Assembly: GCA_020832105.1 (NCBI GenBank)
Contig: JAFIFH010000008.1
Coordinates: 1-64,000 of the forward strand
Direction of reading: 5' to 3'
From: Idiomarina sp.
Lineage (GTDB): Bacteria; Pseudomonadota; Gammaproteobacteria; Enterobacterales; Alteromonadaceae
Length of the DNA stretch: 64,000 nucleotides
Shown here: piece by piece, positions 56,545 through 64,000 of the stretch
Position numbering within the stretch: position 1 is the stretch's first letter
How the letters are laid out: every line of letters begins with the position of its first letter
Made by a program: the position numbers and the translations under genes
Notes under the pieces: model-generated
Database searches by the model: none
Seen by the model: only the letters and a program-made list of their open reading frames with translations
Told to the model about the DNA's origin: nothing

Positions 56545-58702
56545 GCGGCATTCCATCCTTCAGCAGCGCGCCCTGGAACCTCAGTGCTTCGTCTATGGCG
56601 CTTTCAGTGGCAAACCCTTGCTGTATCAGGTAATGGCCAAAACGCTCAGCATGTGGCTCGCTAAAATACGACAAGGTGGCTTGCTTAATCACCGCCGGCT
56701 GCACCAGCCCCCGACTGACCAACGTTTGGCCCAGAGACTCGCGGGACGCGTAGTAAAGATCCCTGCGCTTAACCCAGGCCGATCCAAACTGCGCGGATTT
56801 AGGGAAGTAATTTTCAGGCGGCGCTTGCTTATCGCCAAGGTAGAGATAGCGCAAGCCCAGACTGACAGCTCCGTCCTGCACCAGAATGACATCAATTTTT
56901 AGACCCAGGGTGCGTCGTAAGCTTCCCTTCACCACTGCACTCAGAGGTGTTTCGCTACCAATCGTTAGCCGCTTCGAAGCCTCATCGAAAGCCAGTGGAA
57001 TAATATAATACTTGTACGCCAGGGCTTGGGGTAAACGCTGCACTAATGCCGGGTCCAACTCGCGTAAATCAACATAATCAAAGGGCATTTTATAGTGCGC
57101 CGCAATGGTTTGGCATAACTGCTGTAAAGTCACATGGCCCTGCTGGACCAGGTAAACCCCAAGCCGCGTCCCAAACGGGCGCTTTAGTAAACAGTCTTCA
57201 AGTAACGCCTGGCTGATCAGCCCGTTTTCAACCAGTAGCTGACCTAACAGCGGCTTACGGGGTCCCATCACCAAAGGGAATTCATGGGTGGTTTTATCCC
57301 AGGCAACTTTCCTCGCATCCCCAACCTGGACGACTAATTTGATGGCACGAATCACCGCAAAGAAGTTCACTAGGTTACTCCAGAATATACGCGGAATCGC
57401 AAGCACCCCCTGCACCACCCCATAGTACTGGGTGACGAATATGAAACGTTGCAGGATCCGGTTCAACACCAAAATCAGGTTAGCGACCAGTAAAAAAGCC
57501 ACCAGCCCATCGCCATGAAAAATTGATAAGAACTGGTAGCTGTCAGGAATAACCAACTGATAAATAAGAATCAGTACCAGTTGGATAAACACCACCATGG
57601 TCATAAAACTAAGGATATTGGCAAACAATCCACGCCGATCGCGCCACAGGAAAAAGTTCATCACCCCACTTTTGGTCCATCGGTGGGTGGTAAAACCCTG
57701 AAACACGATGCCCACAATCCAGCGTGACTTTTGCTTCACCGCATCACTGAATTTGGCTGGAAAATGCTCGCGCACACAAATCAATCGACTGGTTTTATCG
57801 CCAGTTAGCATCCGTTTTTCACGTAATGTGGCTTGTTCGTCTTCTACCGAGTAGCGAACAAAAATCTCTTTCATTCCCCATTTTCTCAGCCGAAAACCAA
57901 TATCGTAATCCTCGGTTAGAGATTGAGTGTCAAAAGCAAGACCGTCCCCTTCTGCCATCAACTTTAAAATCGCTCGGCGACTAAACCCCGTCCCCACCCC
58001 GGCACTGGGCACCTGACCGGCTAGGGCCTCCCGCACTGGAATGTCTTTGCCATGCATTTCGGCAAATTCGTCGGCGTAGTGTGATGCTGTCGGGCTAATC
58101 CCTGAGTGAAGGTAGGGATAGACAGGTACCTGAATCAGGTCATTATTCGCCAGTAGGTAATTAAATAATCGCAGCTCCATAGGCGAAATCATATCCTCAG
58201 CATCATGCAGCACATAACCAGAAAATTGGATGTTATTGGCACGTTCAAACTCGATAATCGATGCAAGAATATTGTTCAAACAGTCAGACTTAGACGTCGG
58301 GCCTGGCAGTGCGCATACCACTTTGTGGACATGGTCATACTCAGCACACACAGCGTCCACATCCTCTTGGGTAGCAGTATCATTGGGGTAGGTACCGACA
58401 AATATCTCATAGTTCTCATAGTCAATGTTTTCCGCAGCCGTTTTTGCCATCGGCCCCACCACACCAACTTCATTCCACGCAGGTACCATGATTGCGATAG
58501 GTCGTTGCTTTGCGGCATACAACCTTTTAGAGTCCGCCCTCGGCTGCTTACGATAAATGGTTACCCGGCGGATAAACGTGCGTATCCAGTAATAGATATC
58601 AATGAATAAATCATCCATACCAAACACGAACATCAACACCAGCAAGCCAATGCTGATGTATTTAAGGACGTATAAGTAAACTACAAAAATATCGAGAATC
58701 AT
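56531..58702 (-). CDS. nfrB: NfrB-like processive glycosyltransferase with MshEN-type c-di-GMP modules
   Basis: A 723-residue inner-membrane family-2 glycosyltransferase. One or two N-terminal helices precede a GT2 core: IAIMVPAWNE at 69-78, the DxD-like HDAED at 166-170, TEDYD at 263-267 and KQKSRWIVG (QxxRW) at 323-331. Several helices lie at about 360-455. The C-terminus carries MshEN-type duplications: LLGQLLVENG and TRLGVYLVQQG (485-522) and, after a spacer, SLGQTLVSRG and RFGHYLIQQG (656-696). MshEN domains bind c-di-GMP; in E. coli NfrB that controls synthesis of a ManNAc-containing glycan. It overlaps wecB by 4 bp. Confidence 0.87.
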   Translation of the reverse strand: MILDIFVVYLYVLKYISIGLLVLMFVFGMDDLFIDIYYWIRTFIRRVTIYRKQPRADSKRLYAAKQRPIAIMVPAWNEVGVVGPMAKTAAENIDYENYEIFVGTYPNDTATQEDVDAVCAEYDHVHKVVCALPGPTSKSDCLNNILASIIEFERANNIQFSGYVLHDAEDMISPMELRLFNYLLANNDLIQVPVYPYLHSGISPTASHYADEFAEMHGKDIPVREALAGQVPSAGVGTGFSRRAILKLMAEGDGLAFDTQSLTEDYDIGFRLRKWGMKEIFVRYSVEDEQATLREKRMLTGDKTSRLICVREHFPAKFSDAVKQKSRWIVGIVFQGFTTHRWTKSGVMNFFLWRDRRGLFANILSFMTMVVFIQLVLILIYQLVIPDSYQFLSIFHGDGLVAFLLVANLILVLNRILQRFIFVTQYYGVVQGVLAIPRIFWSNLVNFFAVIRAIKLVVQVGDARKVAWDKTTHEFPLVMGPRKPLLGQLLVENGLISQALLEDCLLKRPFGTRLGVYLVQQGHVTLQQLCQTIAAHYKMPFDYVDLRELDPALVQRLPQALAYKYYIIPLAFDEASKRLTIGSETPLSAVVKGSLRRTLGLKIDVILVQDGAVSLGLRYLYLGDKQAPPENYFPKSAQFGSAWVKRRDLYYASRESLGQTLVSRGLVQPAVIKQATLSYFSEPHAERFGHYLIQQGFATESAIDEALRFQGALLKDGMPHETD

Positions 58703-59772
58703 GAGCGCATGTCACTTGTAGTTGAATATAGATCCGCGACAATGCGCTGGGCAGCGTATCCATCACCATATAAGTGATTGGGTGAGGATGGCGCTTGCTC
58801 GAGATATTCGCAAACCCTCAGGTAGATAGCTTGCTCATCATCAGGCGCGGCCAGCACTGACATTTGTGCGTCGATGGATTCCATTCGCTCTGTATAATGG
58901 CGCACAACAACAGTTCTAACGCCAAAAGAAGGTGCTTCTTCCTGGATGCCGCCGGAATCTGTGATCACGCAACGGGCATTTTTAATCGCTAATTGCAGTT
59001 CCCGGTAACTCAGGGGCTGGTTCAGCTTAACGTTGCTGAGGTTAGCGAGTTGGCTTTGAATCTGCTGTTGTAGATCAGGGTTTGCATGCATGACGAAGTT
59101 AAAGGTGAGCTCTGGCTTATCACCAGCCAGGCGCTTAATCGCGGCACATATGGTTTGCATATGCGGCCAGTTCTCACGTCGGTGACAGGTTACCAGCACC
59201 TCTGCCGCGCCTTGCTCGCCGACATCACTGCCAACCAGAATACGTTGTGCGTCGACCACTGTATTACCGGTGACGAGGATCTGATGTTCCGCCACGCCCT
59301 CAAGCAACAGGTTGTTACGTGCGCTCTTCAATGGCGCATAGTGACGAGTAGTCAACTGGCTGACGAGTTTACGGTTGGCTTCTTCAGGGAATGGGCTGTT
59401 AAGGTTGCAGCTACGTAGCCCAGCCTCGACATGAGCTATCACTGGTACCCGGGCATAAAACGCAGCAAGGGCTCCTGCAAGGGTTGTACTGGTATCACCG
59501 TGAACTAATACAATGTGCGGGTTGCACTGGTGAATAGCCGCTGACAGAGAGTCAGTTAGACCTGCAAGTAATCCCCCGAGTGATGTGGAGACAGGTCTTT
59601 GTAGAATAATCTCGGGGTGAATCCCAAACTCAGCGAACGCAGAGTCTGCGATAGAGGTGTGCTGGCCACTATGCGCCCAAACAACTGCAAAATTTGCTCT
59701 CAAAGCCAGATAGACAGGGGCCAGCTTAATAATTTCAGGTCGAGTCCCTGAAACCAGCATGCAGTGTTGCAT
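58699..59772 (-). CDS. wecB: UDP-GlcNAc 2-epimerase (non-hydrolysing), Nfr-operon copy
   Basis: A 357-residue epimerase converting UDP-GlcNAc to UDP-ManNAc, the donor needed for the Nfr glycan. It has SGTRPEIIK at 8-16, VHGDTSTT, HVEAGLRS, TCHRRENW and DSGGIQEEAPSFG, all diagnostic. Two C-terminal blocks differ from E. coli WecB: RHYTERMES where RDTTERPEA is usual, and MHANP for HPNP, so some kinetics may be altered. It is the first gene of the operon, with AAGGA 7 bp before the ATG. No enterobacterial common antigen genes surround it, supporting a dedicated role. Confidence 0.9.
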   Translation of the reverse strand: MQHCMLVSGTRPEIIKLAPVYLALRANFAVVWAHSGQHTSIADSAFAEFGIHPEIILQRPVSTSLGGLLAGLTDSLSAAIHQCNPHIVLVHGDTSTTLAGALAAFYARVPVIAHVEAGLRSCNLNSPFPEEANRKLVSQLTTRHYAPLKSARNNLLLEGVAEHQILVTGNTVVDAQRILVGSDVGEQGAAEVLVTCHRRENWPHMQTICAAIKRLAGDKPELTFNFVMHANPDLQQQIQSQLANLSNVKLNQPLSYRELQLAIKNARCVITDSGGIQEEAPSFGVRTVVVRHYTERMESIDAQMSVLAAPDDEQAIYLRVCEYLEQAPSSPNHLYGDGYAAQRIVADLYSTTSDMRS

Positions 59773-59899
59773 GGGCGTTCCTTAATAATTATTATTAAGT
59801 GAACTTTAGTCTCACCGACTTCTAAAGCAATAAAACCCTCGCCCATTTCTAGTTCTAAACAAATAAACAGCGCTTTGTCCTAGGACGTTTTTCTAGTAA

Positions 59900-60760
59900 C
59901 TAACCAACCGCCAGGCGACCGCGTTTGATTTGATACATATGGCTGTCGGCGTGGCTGAGTAATGTATCAGCGTCTTCTCCATCAGCCGGGTAGCAGGCCA
60001 CACCAACGCTACATGAGGGCATGCTGACGCCCTCAAATTCTTTGCCTAACGGCGCTGCGATAACGGTGGCTATCACCTCTACGACGGTGGCTATCCCATT
60101 ATGATCACGGATATCGGTGAGTAGAATCGTGAATTCATCGCCGCCCATCCGAGCAACCGTGTCGGTTTCCCGAATACAGCCCTCTAATCTCCGCGCCACC
60201 TCACATAGTATTCGATCGCCCATGGCATGGCCGTGTAGGTCATTAATCAGTTTAAAGTCGTTCAAGTCCAAAAACAGCAACGCTAATTGAGTCCGATTAC
60301 GATGCGCCGAGTGCAGTGCTGATTCAAGGTTTGTCTTAAATAGTGCTCGATTGCTCAGGCCGGTCAGAGGATCATGATGGGCCATATAACGCAGTTCGTC
60401 TTCAGCTTGGTGTAGCGCAGTAACATTGCGTGCTACGCCTATTCGCACACCTTCTTCTTCATACCAGCGCGCAGCCCATAAGATATATACAACTTTACCG
60501 TCTTTATGAATATACCGATTGCGAAAATCCAGGTGCGGCTGACCATTCATAACACGAACAATCGATGCCCGGGTGGCAGCCAGATCTTCGGCATGCATAT
60601 AGTTGGTGATCGGGGTGCCAATCAGCTCACTGGACTTATAGCCCAACAACGTCTCGCAAGCATCACTGACAAACACGATCTGGTTATCACGGTCGACAAC
60701 AAAGACCGTGTCTAACATCAGGTGGACAAGTTTTGGATAAAGCGCTTCTAAATCAATCAT
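59900..60760 (-). CDS. PAS-GGDEF diguanylate cyclase
   Basis: A 286-residue soluble protein: PAS domain at about 5-118 (VFVVDRDNQIVFVSDACETLLGY) joined to a GGDEF domain (about 122-284). GGDEF is intact at 206-210 with an RETD inhibitory site at 197-200. It should make c-di-GMP. No membrane helix is present. It lies 127 bp upstream of wecB in the same direction, so it may be in or near the Nfr operon and supply the c-di-GMP sensed by NfrB. The PAS ligand is not identifiable. No strong ribosome site precedes the ATG. Confidence 0.9.
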   Translation of the reverse strand: MIDLEALYPKLVHLMLDTVFVVDRDNQIVFVSDACETLLGYKSSELIGTPITNYMHAEDLAATRASIVRVMNGQPHLDFRNRYIHKDGKVVYILWAARWYEEEGVRIGVARNVTALHQAEDELRYMAHHDPLTGLSNRALFKTNLESALHSAHRNRTQLALLFLDLNDFKLINDLHGHAMGDRILCEVARRLEGCIRETDTVARMGGDEFTILLTDIRDHNGIATVVEVIATVIAAPLGKEFEGVSMPSCSVGVACYPADGEDADTLLSHADSHMYQIKRGRLAVG

Positions 60761-61015
60761 AGTAAACGGTTAACGACCACAGCAATCAGCTGCAATGGCT
60801 AACAACACGTAGCGGGGAGGACGCACATTTTTCATCCTAAAAAATCCTTATAGGGAGAAACTCCAAAAGGTCATTAATTAACCATGAGCTGCAATGCTTG
60901 TAAACTATTTCCCAAAAACGAGTCAAAAATTAACTCGAAAGATTCTGAGCCATTTAAAAATCAGCAATTTTCTTCATGGCTTTTCGGCCATTATTGTTTA
61001 AAAGACTTCAACCAA

Positions 61016-61456
61016 TTATCCGTCATTCCAGTATTTTTGCATTTCAATGAAGGTGAAGGAGGCGGACCATGTAATTAGGACAAACCCAACCAGACTCTGT
61101 GTACCATAGAGAAAGCGCACATGCCCTAAGGGGATCATGTCCCCGTAGCCTAATGTGGTGTAGGTCACCGCAGACATGAATATATAATCGAGGAAGGTCA
61201 TGGTCTCATATCCCGTCACCGTTCCAACATGACTCACTTCAACCAGCCACCAGGCAGTAATACCAAACATCCAGATAGCGAACACATGAACCACGAGCAA
61301 ACCGAATATCAGTAGCAGCATACGCCGCCGGTGAGAAAGTTCGGACTTGGCACCTACACAACTAAAAAAAGTGAATGATTCATAATGCAGCATCACAGCA
61401 GTGATAACCGTGATCAAAGTGGCAAAAAAAGCGATTAGATGTTCTTGCTCAAGCAT
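61016..61456 (-). CDS. Two-pore-helix potassium-type ion channel
   Basis: A 146-residue membrane protein with three hydrophobic helices. TTLGYGDMIPLG near residues 97-108 is the K-channel selectivity filter (TxGYGD), preceded by a pore helix (DYIFMSAVTY) and followed by the inner helix. There is no RCK domain or voltage sensor. Ion_trans_2 family; potassium selectivity is likely. The ATG at 61456 follows GAGAG. Confidence 0.85.
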   Translation of the reverse strand: MLEQEHLIAFFATLITVITAVMLHYESFTFFSCVGAKSELSHRRRMLLLIFGLLVVHVFAIWMFGITAWWLVEVSHVGTVTGYETMTFLDYIFMSAVTYTTLGYGDMIPLGHVRFLYGTQSLVGFVLITWSASFTFIEMQKYWNDG

Positions 61457-61578
61457 TGTTATCTCTCAAAAAACTTTGTGCCCGTTGCAACACCTACGGA
61501 AAACGGACTTTCGTTCAGGGTATATTCTTCCTTCATTTGATTCTCTCCCAGTGAAACCAGGTTGCAAGAGCAATACGC

Positions 61579-62496
61579 TCATCGCTTGCTCGAGTATACA
61601 CAAAGCGCGGTCACAGTCACCAGAATCAGTGCCATACCAAAGACTTGCATACCTGCCAGGCTCTCATCCAAAAACAAAATACCGAACACTGAAGCGGTAA
61701 CCGGCTCAACCATCGCTACAATAGACGCTAAAGCCGGTGCGGTGTAATTCAAACCGAGCACGTAAAAAATAAACGACAGTCCGGCACCAAGCACACCTAA
61801 CAGGAGGAAAAGTGGCAAACGAGCGGCAGTCAACACATCTACGAATTCGGCTAAGTCGCTGGCCAGGAACATGATCGCAGTAAGTACCGCAAAAGCGATG
61901 GTCAGAATTGACTGTGGACTACCGTGCGGTGCTGCGTATTTAAAGCCGAAAATAAACAGTGCGTAACACACTCCTGACAACAGCCCTGCCCCGGCCGCAG
62001 CCAGTGTAACCTGGCCCGCATCCAGGTCATATACGCCGGTCAACAAAACCACCCCAAGCATCACTAACCCAATAGCGACACATTTTATGACGGTGATTTG
62101 CTCAAGCTTAAAAATAAACGAGACTATATAGACAAATATGGGCGCGCAGTACATCAAGGTTGCGGCAACGGCGACACTGCCCTCAGCAATGCTGACAAAA
62201 TAGAAGGTAAAGTTCCCGGCCACGCCGACACCTGCGACTATCGACCAAAACCATAGCTTGCGGCTTCCAAACCCGCTTCGTTGAGGTCGCAAGGCAAGCC
62301 ATACCCCCACGAACAACAACCCAATACCTCCGCGATATAGTGACACCACCAGCGGGCTCCAGTCGTCACCCGTAAGAATGCCGCCAATACCACCTGCAAC
62401 ACCCCAGCAAAAAGCGGCCAGAGCGACAAGAGAGGTGCTCCAATGCCTGGCTGATAAATTGGGTTTCTTAGGATGAATTGAATGCCAGAGCATCAT
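61579..62496 (-). CDS. EamA/DMT-family transporter
   Basis: A 305-residue inner-membrane protein with ten helices and the internal EamA repeat (two copies of about 140 residues). Helix 1 begins LVALAAFCWGVAGGIGGIL; the second half ends FGILFLDESLAGMQVFGMALILVTV, the classic EamA closing block. Probably exports small metabolites such as amino acids; the substrate cannot be read. AGGGG precedes the ATG by 6 bp. Single gene. Confidence 0.9.
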   Translation of the reverse strand: MMLWHSIHPKKPNLSARHWSTSLVALAAFCWGVAGGIGGILTGDDWSPLVVSLYRGGIGLLFVGVWLALRPQRSGFGSRKLWFWSIVAGVGVAGNFTFYFVSIAEGSVAVAATLMYCAPIFVYIVSFIFKLEQITVIKCVAIGLVMLGVVLLTGVYDLDAGQVTLAAAGAGLLSGVCYALFIFGFKYAAPHGSPQSILTIAFAVLTAIMFLASDLAEFVDVLTAARLPLFLLLGVLGAGLSFIFYVLGLNYTAPALASIVAMVEPVTASVFGILFLDESLAGMQVFGMALILVTVTALCVYSSKR

Positions 62497-62653
62497 GCTA
62501 ATCCCCTCGTTTTATCGTCCTTCGCGTATAAGGGAATAAAGCATAGCAACCGCAGGTTCGCCATGACGTGTGCCTACTTTTACACTCCTTAACCATGCTT
62601 ACTGAAGTCTAATCTCGGCTTACGTCAGGGATGCCGGGGTTGGGTAGAAAGCT

Positions 62654-63343
62654 TTAGGCTACCACACCGAACAGCGAACCAACCCCAGCGGTCAAAGCCA
62701 TCGCCAGACCGCCCCAAAAAGTGACTCGGAAGGCAGCTTTTAATACCGGGGCATCGCCGGCTTTGGCGGCAATGGAACCTAGTAGAGAGAGAAATAGTAA
62801 TGAACTGGCTGGGACCGCCCACATGAGTAGGGAAGCAGGCACCAGCCAGACAACCACCAGCGGAAGTGCCGCGCCCACGGTAAATGTGCTTGCCGATAAG
62901 AAAGCTGAGCCCAATGGGCGCGGCGTGGAGACAGCTGAAATACCCAGTTCATCGCGCGCGTGAGCTCCCAATGCGTCATGGCGCATCAACTGTGTGGCTA
63001 CTTGAGACGCGAGCGCTGGGTCTAAGCCTCGTTTTACATAAATTGCAGCCAACTCTAATTGCTCTTGCAACGGCGCTTCGGCCAGCTCGCGACTTTCCTT
63101 GGCTAAATCAGCCTGTTCTGTGTCAGCTTGCGAACTCACCGACACATACTCACCCGCAGCCATCGACATCGCGCCAGCGACAAGCCCTGCCCCACCTGCA
63201 ATTAACACCGCAGTGGAGTCGGCACCAGCGGCCGCTACCCCTAAAATCAAGCTAGCGGTTGACACAATGCCATCGTTTGCCCCAAGCACTGCTGCTCGCA
63301 GTAAGCCAATGCGATTAGTTTTATGGATCTCTATGTGTCTCAT
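62654..63343 (-). CDS. VIT1/CCC1-family divalent metal transporter
   Basis: A 229-residue membrane protein. The ATG at 63343 (after AGGA at 8 bp) gives MRHIEIHKTNRIGLLRAAVLGANDGIVSTASLILG, the VIT1 signature. GAMSMAAGEYVSVSSQADTEQADL is the second conserved block, and three helices close the C-terminus. The family moves iron or manganese across membranes, from cytoplasm to outside or into vesicles. The next gene upstream, on the same strand, is a DUF1294 protein, 22 bp away, so they are probably one transcript. Confidence 0.92.
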   Translation of the reverse strand: MRHIEIHKTNRIGLLRAAVLGANDGIVSTASLILGVAAAGADSTAVLIAGGAGLVAGAMSMAAGEYVSVSSQADTEQADLAKESRELAEAPLQEQLELAAIYVKRGLDPALASQVATQLMRHDALGAHARDELGISAVSTPRPLGSAFLSASTFTVGAALPLVVVWLVPASLLMWAVPASSLLFLSLLGSIAAKAGDAPVLKAAFRVTFWGGLAMALTAGVGSLFGVVA

Positions 63344-63365
63344 ATGACATTCCTGCGCTATTGAG

Positions 63366-63740
63366 TTACATGACGCCCGCAATCAACCCTCTAAAGGTGT
63401 ATCCCGCGCTTGATGCCAACAGCCAAAAGAACACGGCAAAGTTAAGTATTATCATTAGCCAGAGTATCAAGCGGAAGGGTTGCTTACGTGTTTTATGGCG
63501 TAATTTGTGTTGCGCAATCAGCGCCCCAGGCCAGCCTCCAAGCAATGACAGCACATGTAAGGTACTTTCGGGGGTTCTGCGAGCGCCTTTGCGGGTTGAT
63601 GCCGACTTGTCCAAAGCGTATGAAATAAAGGTGATTACGCTGGCGACGACGTACACACCCAGCACTAGCCACGGTACCTTGCCCGCAAGCACTGCGGTAC
63701 TCACAATCAACAAAAATAGCGCTGGGATAATCACTAACAT
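63366..63740 (-). CDS. DUF1294 membrane protein
   Basis: A 124-residue protein of the DUF1294 family, often found alone or fused to cold-shock domains. The ATG at 63740 follows AAGG and gives a helical N-terminus (MLVIIPALFLLIVS); the diagnostic blocks are YALDKSASTRKGARRTPESTLH, LLGGWPGALIAQHKLRHKTRKQPFR and a last helix. A longer frame to 63845 has no supporting ribosome site. Function unknown. It precedes the VIT1-like gene by 22 bp. Confidence 0.85.
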   Translation of the reverse strand: MLVIIPALFLLIVSTAVLAGKVPWLVLGVYVVASVITFISYALDKSASTRKGARRTPESTLHVLSLLGGWPGALIAQHKLRHKTRKQPFRLILWLMIILNFAVFFWLLASSAGYTFRGLIAGVM

Positions 63741-63850
63741 AGGGGCCTTATAAGCTTGAACGCATTGGTACAAGGAGTATGCCAGGTACTGTCGCCAGTG
63801 ACAGCTCCCATGATGGGTGCTCGTCCATGGTTCGATGTCTACCACAGCTA

Positions 63851-64000
63851 TCAGCCGTGTAATTTACGAGACCTGATAAAGTTGGACACGACATAGTAAA
63901 CGGCGAACCCGACACAGCCGAGCATGAGTGCACCGAAGGGGATGAAAATCACGTCAAGAGCGGCTGTAGACGAGCTTCGTGCAGGAGTGAACAGCGAATG
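63851..64000 (-). CDS. Possible C-terminal fragment of a membrane protein at the window edge
   Basis: An open frame of 49 codons enters from the right edge and stops at TGA 63851-63853. It reads HSLFTPARSSSTAALD, then a hydrophobic helix (VIFIPFGALMLGCVGFAVYY) and a basic tail (SNFIRSRKLHG). A membrane-helix-plus-basic-tail pattern looks real, but no family is recognisable from so short a piece. Confidence 0.35.
   Translation of the reverse strand, partial: HSLFTPARSSSTAALDVIFIPFGALMLGCVGFAVYYVVSNFIRSRKLHG

Noticed and set aside
60884-61078. Plus-strand open frame of 64 codons between the DGC and the ion channel
   Set aside because: No ribosome site; its end overlaps the coding 3' end of the channel gene; sequence resembles no protein I know.
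63748-63933. Minus-strand open frame of 61 codons near the right edge
   Set aside because: It overlaps the better-supported edge fragment in another frame and lacks a ribosome site.

Overview
The window looks like a chromosome segment from a marine gammaproteobacterium of the order Alteromonadales, most likely the Idiomarinaceae (Idiomarina, Pseudidiomarina or Aliidiomarina). This rests on gene order (rplU-rpmA-obgE-folA with divergent ispB; mdh divergent from argR), on many secreted peptidases, RND pumps and a TonB receptor, and on a photoactive yellow protein very close to the halophile type known from Idiomarina loihiensis. The assignment comes from recalled family sequences, not a search. 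I see no rRNA, tRNA, insertion sequence, prophage, integrase or CRISPR array.

Layout. 1-3.3 kb: housekeeping genes (folA fragment, obgE, rpmA, rplU, ispB). 3.7-8.3 kb: one giant membrane sensor carrying GGDEF and EAL domains. 8.3-16.6 kb: mdh, argR, a DyP-type peroxidase homologue that lacks its catalytic residues, a glycosyltransferase, an acyltransferase-SGNH protein and acnB. 16.8-31.3 kb: a LysR regulator divergent from an RND efflux pair, then a leftward series of Cys-rich protein, DUF2231 protein, adaptor, RND permease, abgT (two frameshifts) and a membrane GDPD. 31.5-46.3 kb: a zinc metalloprotease, a TonB receptor, an NRAMP-fold transporter with an altered metal site, M13 peptidase, ribA, an esterase, two small lipoproteins (one RlpA-like) and an M3 peptidase. 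46.3-51 kb: a photoreceptor operon pyp-pcl-tal, with a curlin-repeat amyloid-like gene just upstream on the same strand. 51.3-60.8 kb: a Tag-family glycosylase, a lipoprotein, a DRAM-like membrane protein, and a leftward operon wecB-nfrB-nfrA preceded by a PAS-GGDEF gene. 61-64 kb: an ion channel, an EamA transporter, a VIT1-family protein, a DUF1294 protein and an edge fragment.

How it may fit together. The most notable stretch is about 46.3-60.8 kb. tal makes p-coumarate from tyrosine, pcl activates it as the CoA thioester, and PYP binds it at Cys69, so the blue-light receptor and its chromophore supply are encoded in one translationally coupled operon. Next to it lie a possible amyloid matrix protein and a pathway resembling the E. 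coli Nfr (N4 receptor) glycan system, whose synthase carries c-di-GMP-binding MshEN-type modules, together with its own epimerase and a diguanylate cyclase. PYP has been tied to light-dependent biofilm formation in I. loihiensis, so a light to c-di-GMP to matrix connection is a reasonable hypothesis. It is an inference from neighbourhood; nothing in the sequence proves it.

Start codons were moved from the longest reading frame wherever a Shine-Dalgarno sequence, signal peptide or family N-terminus argued for it.
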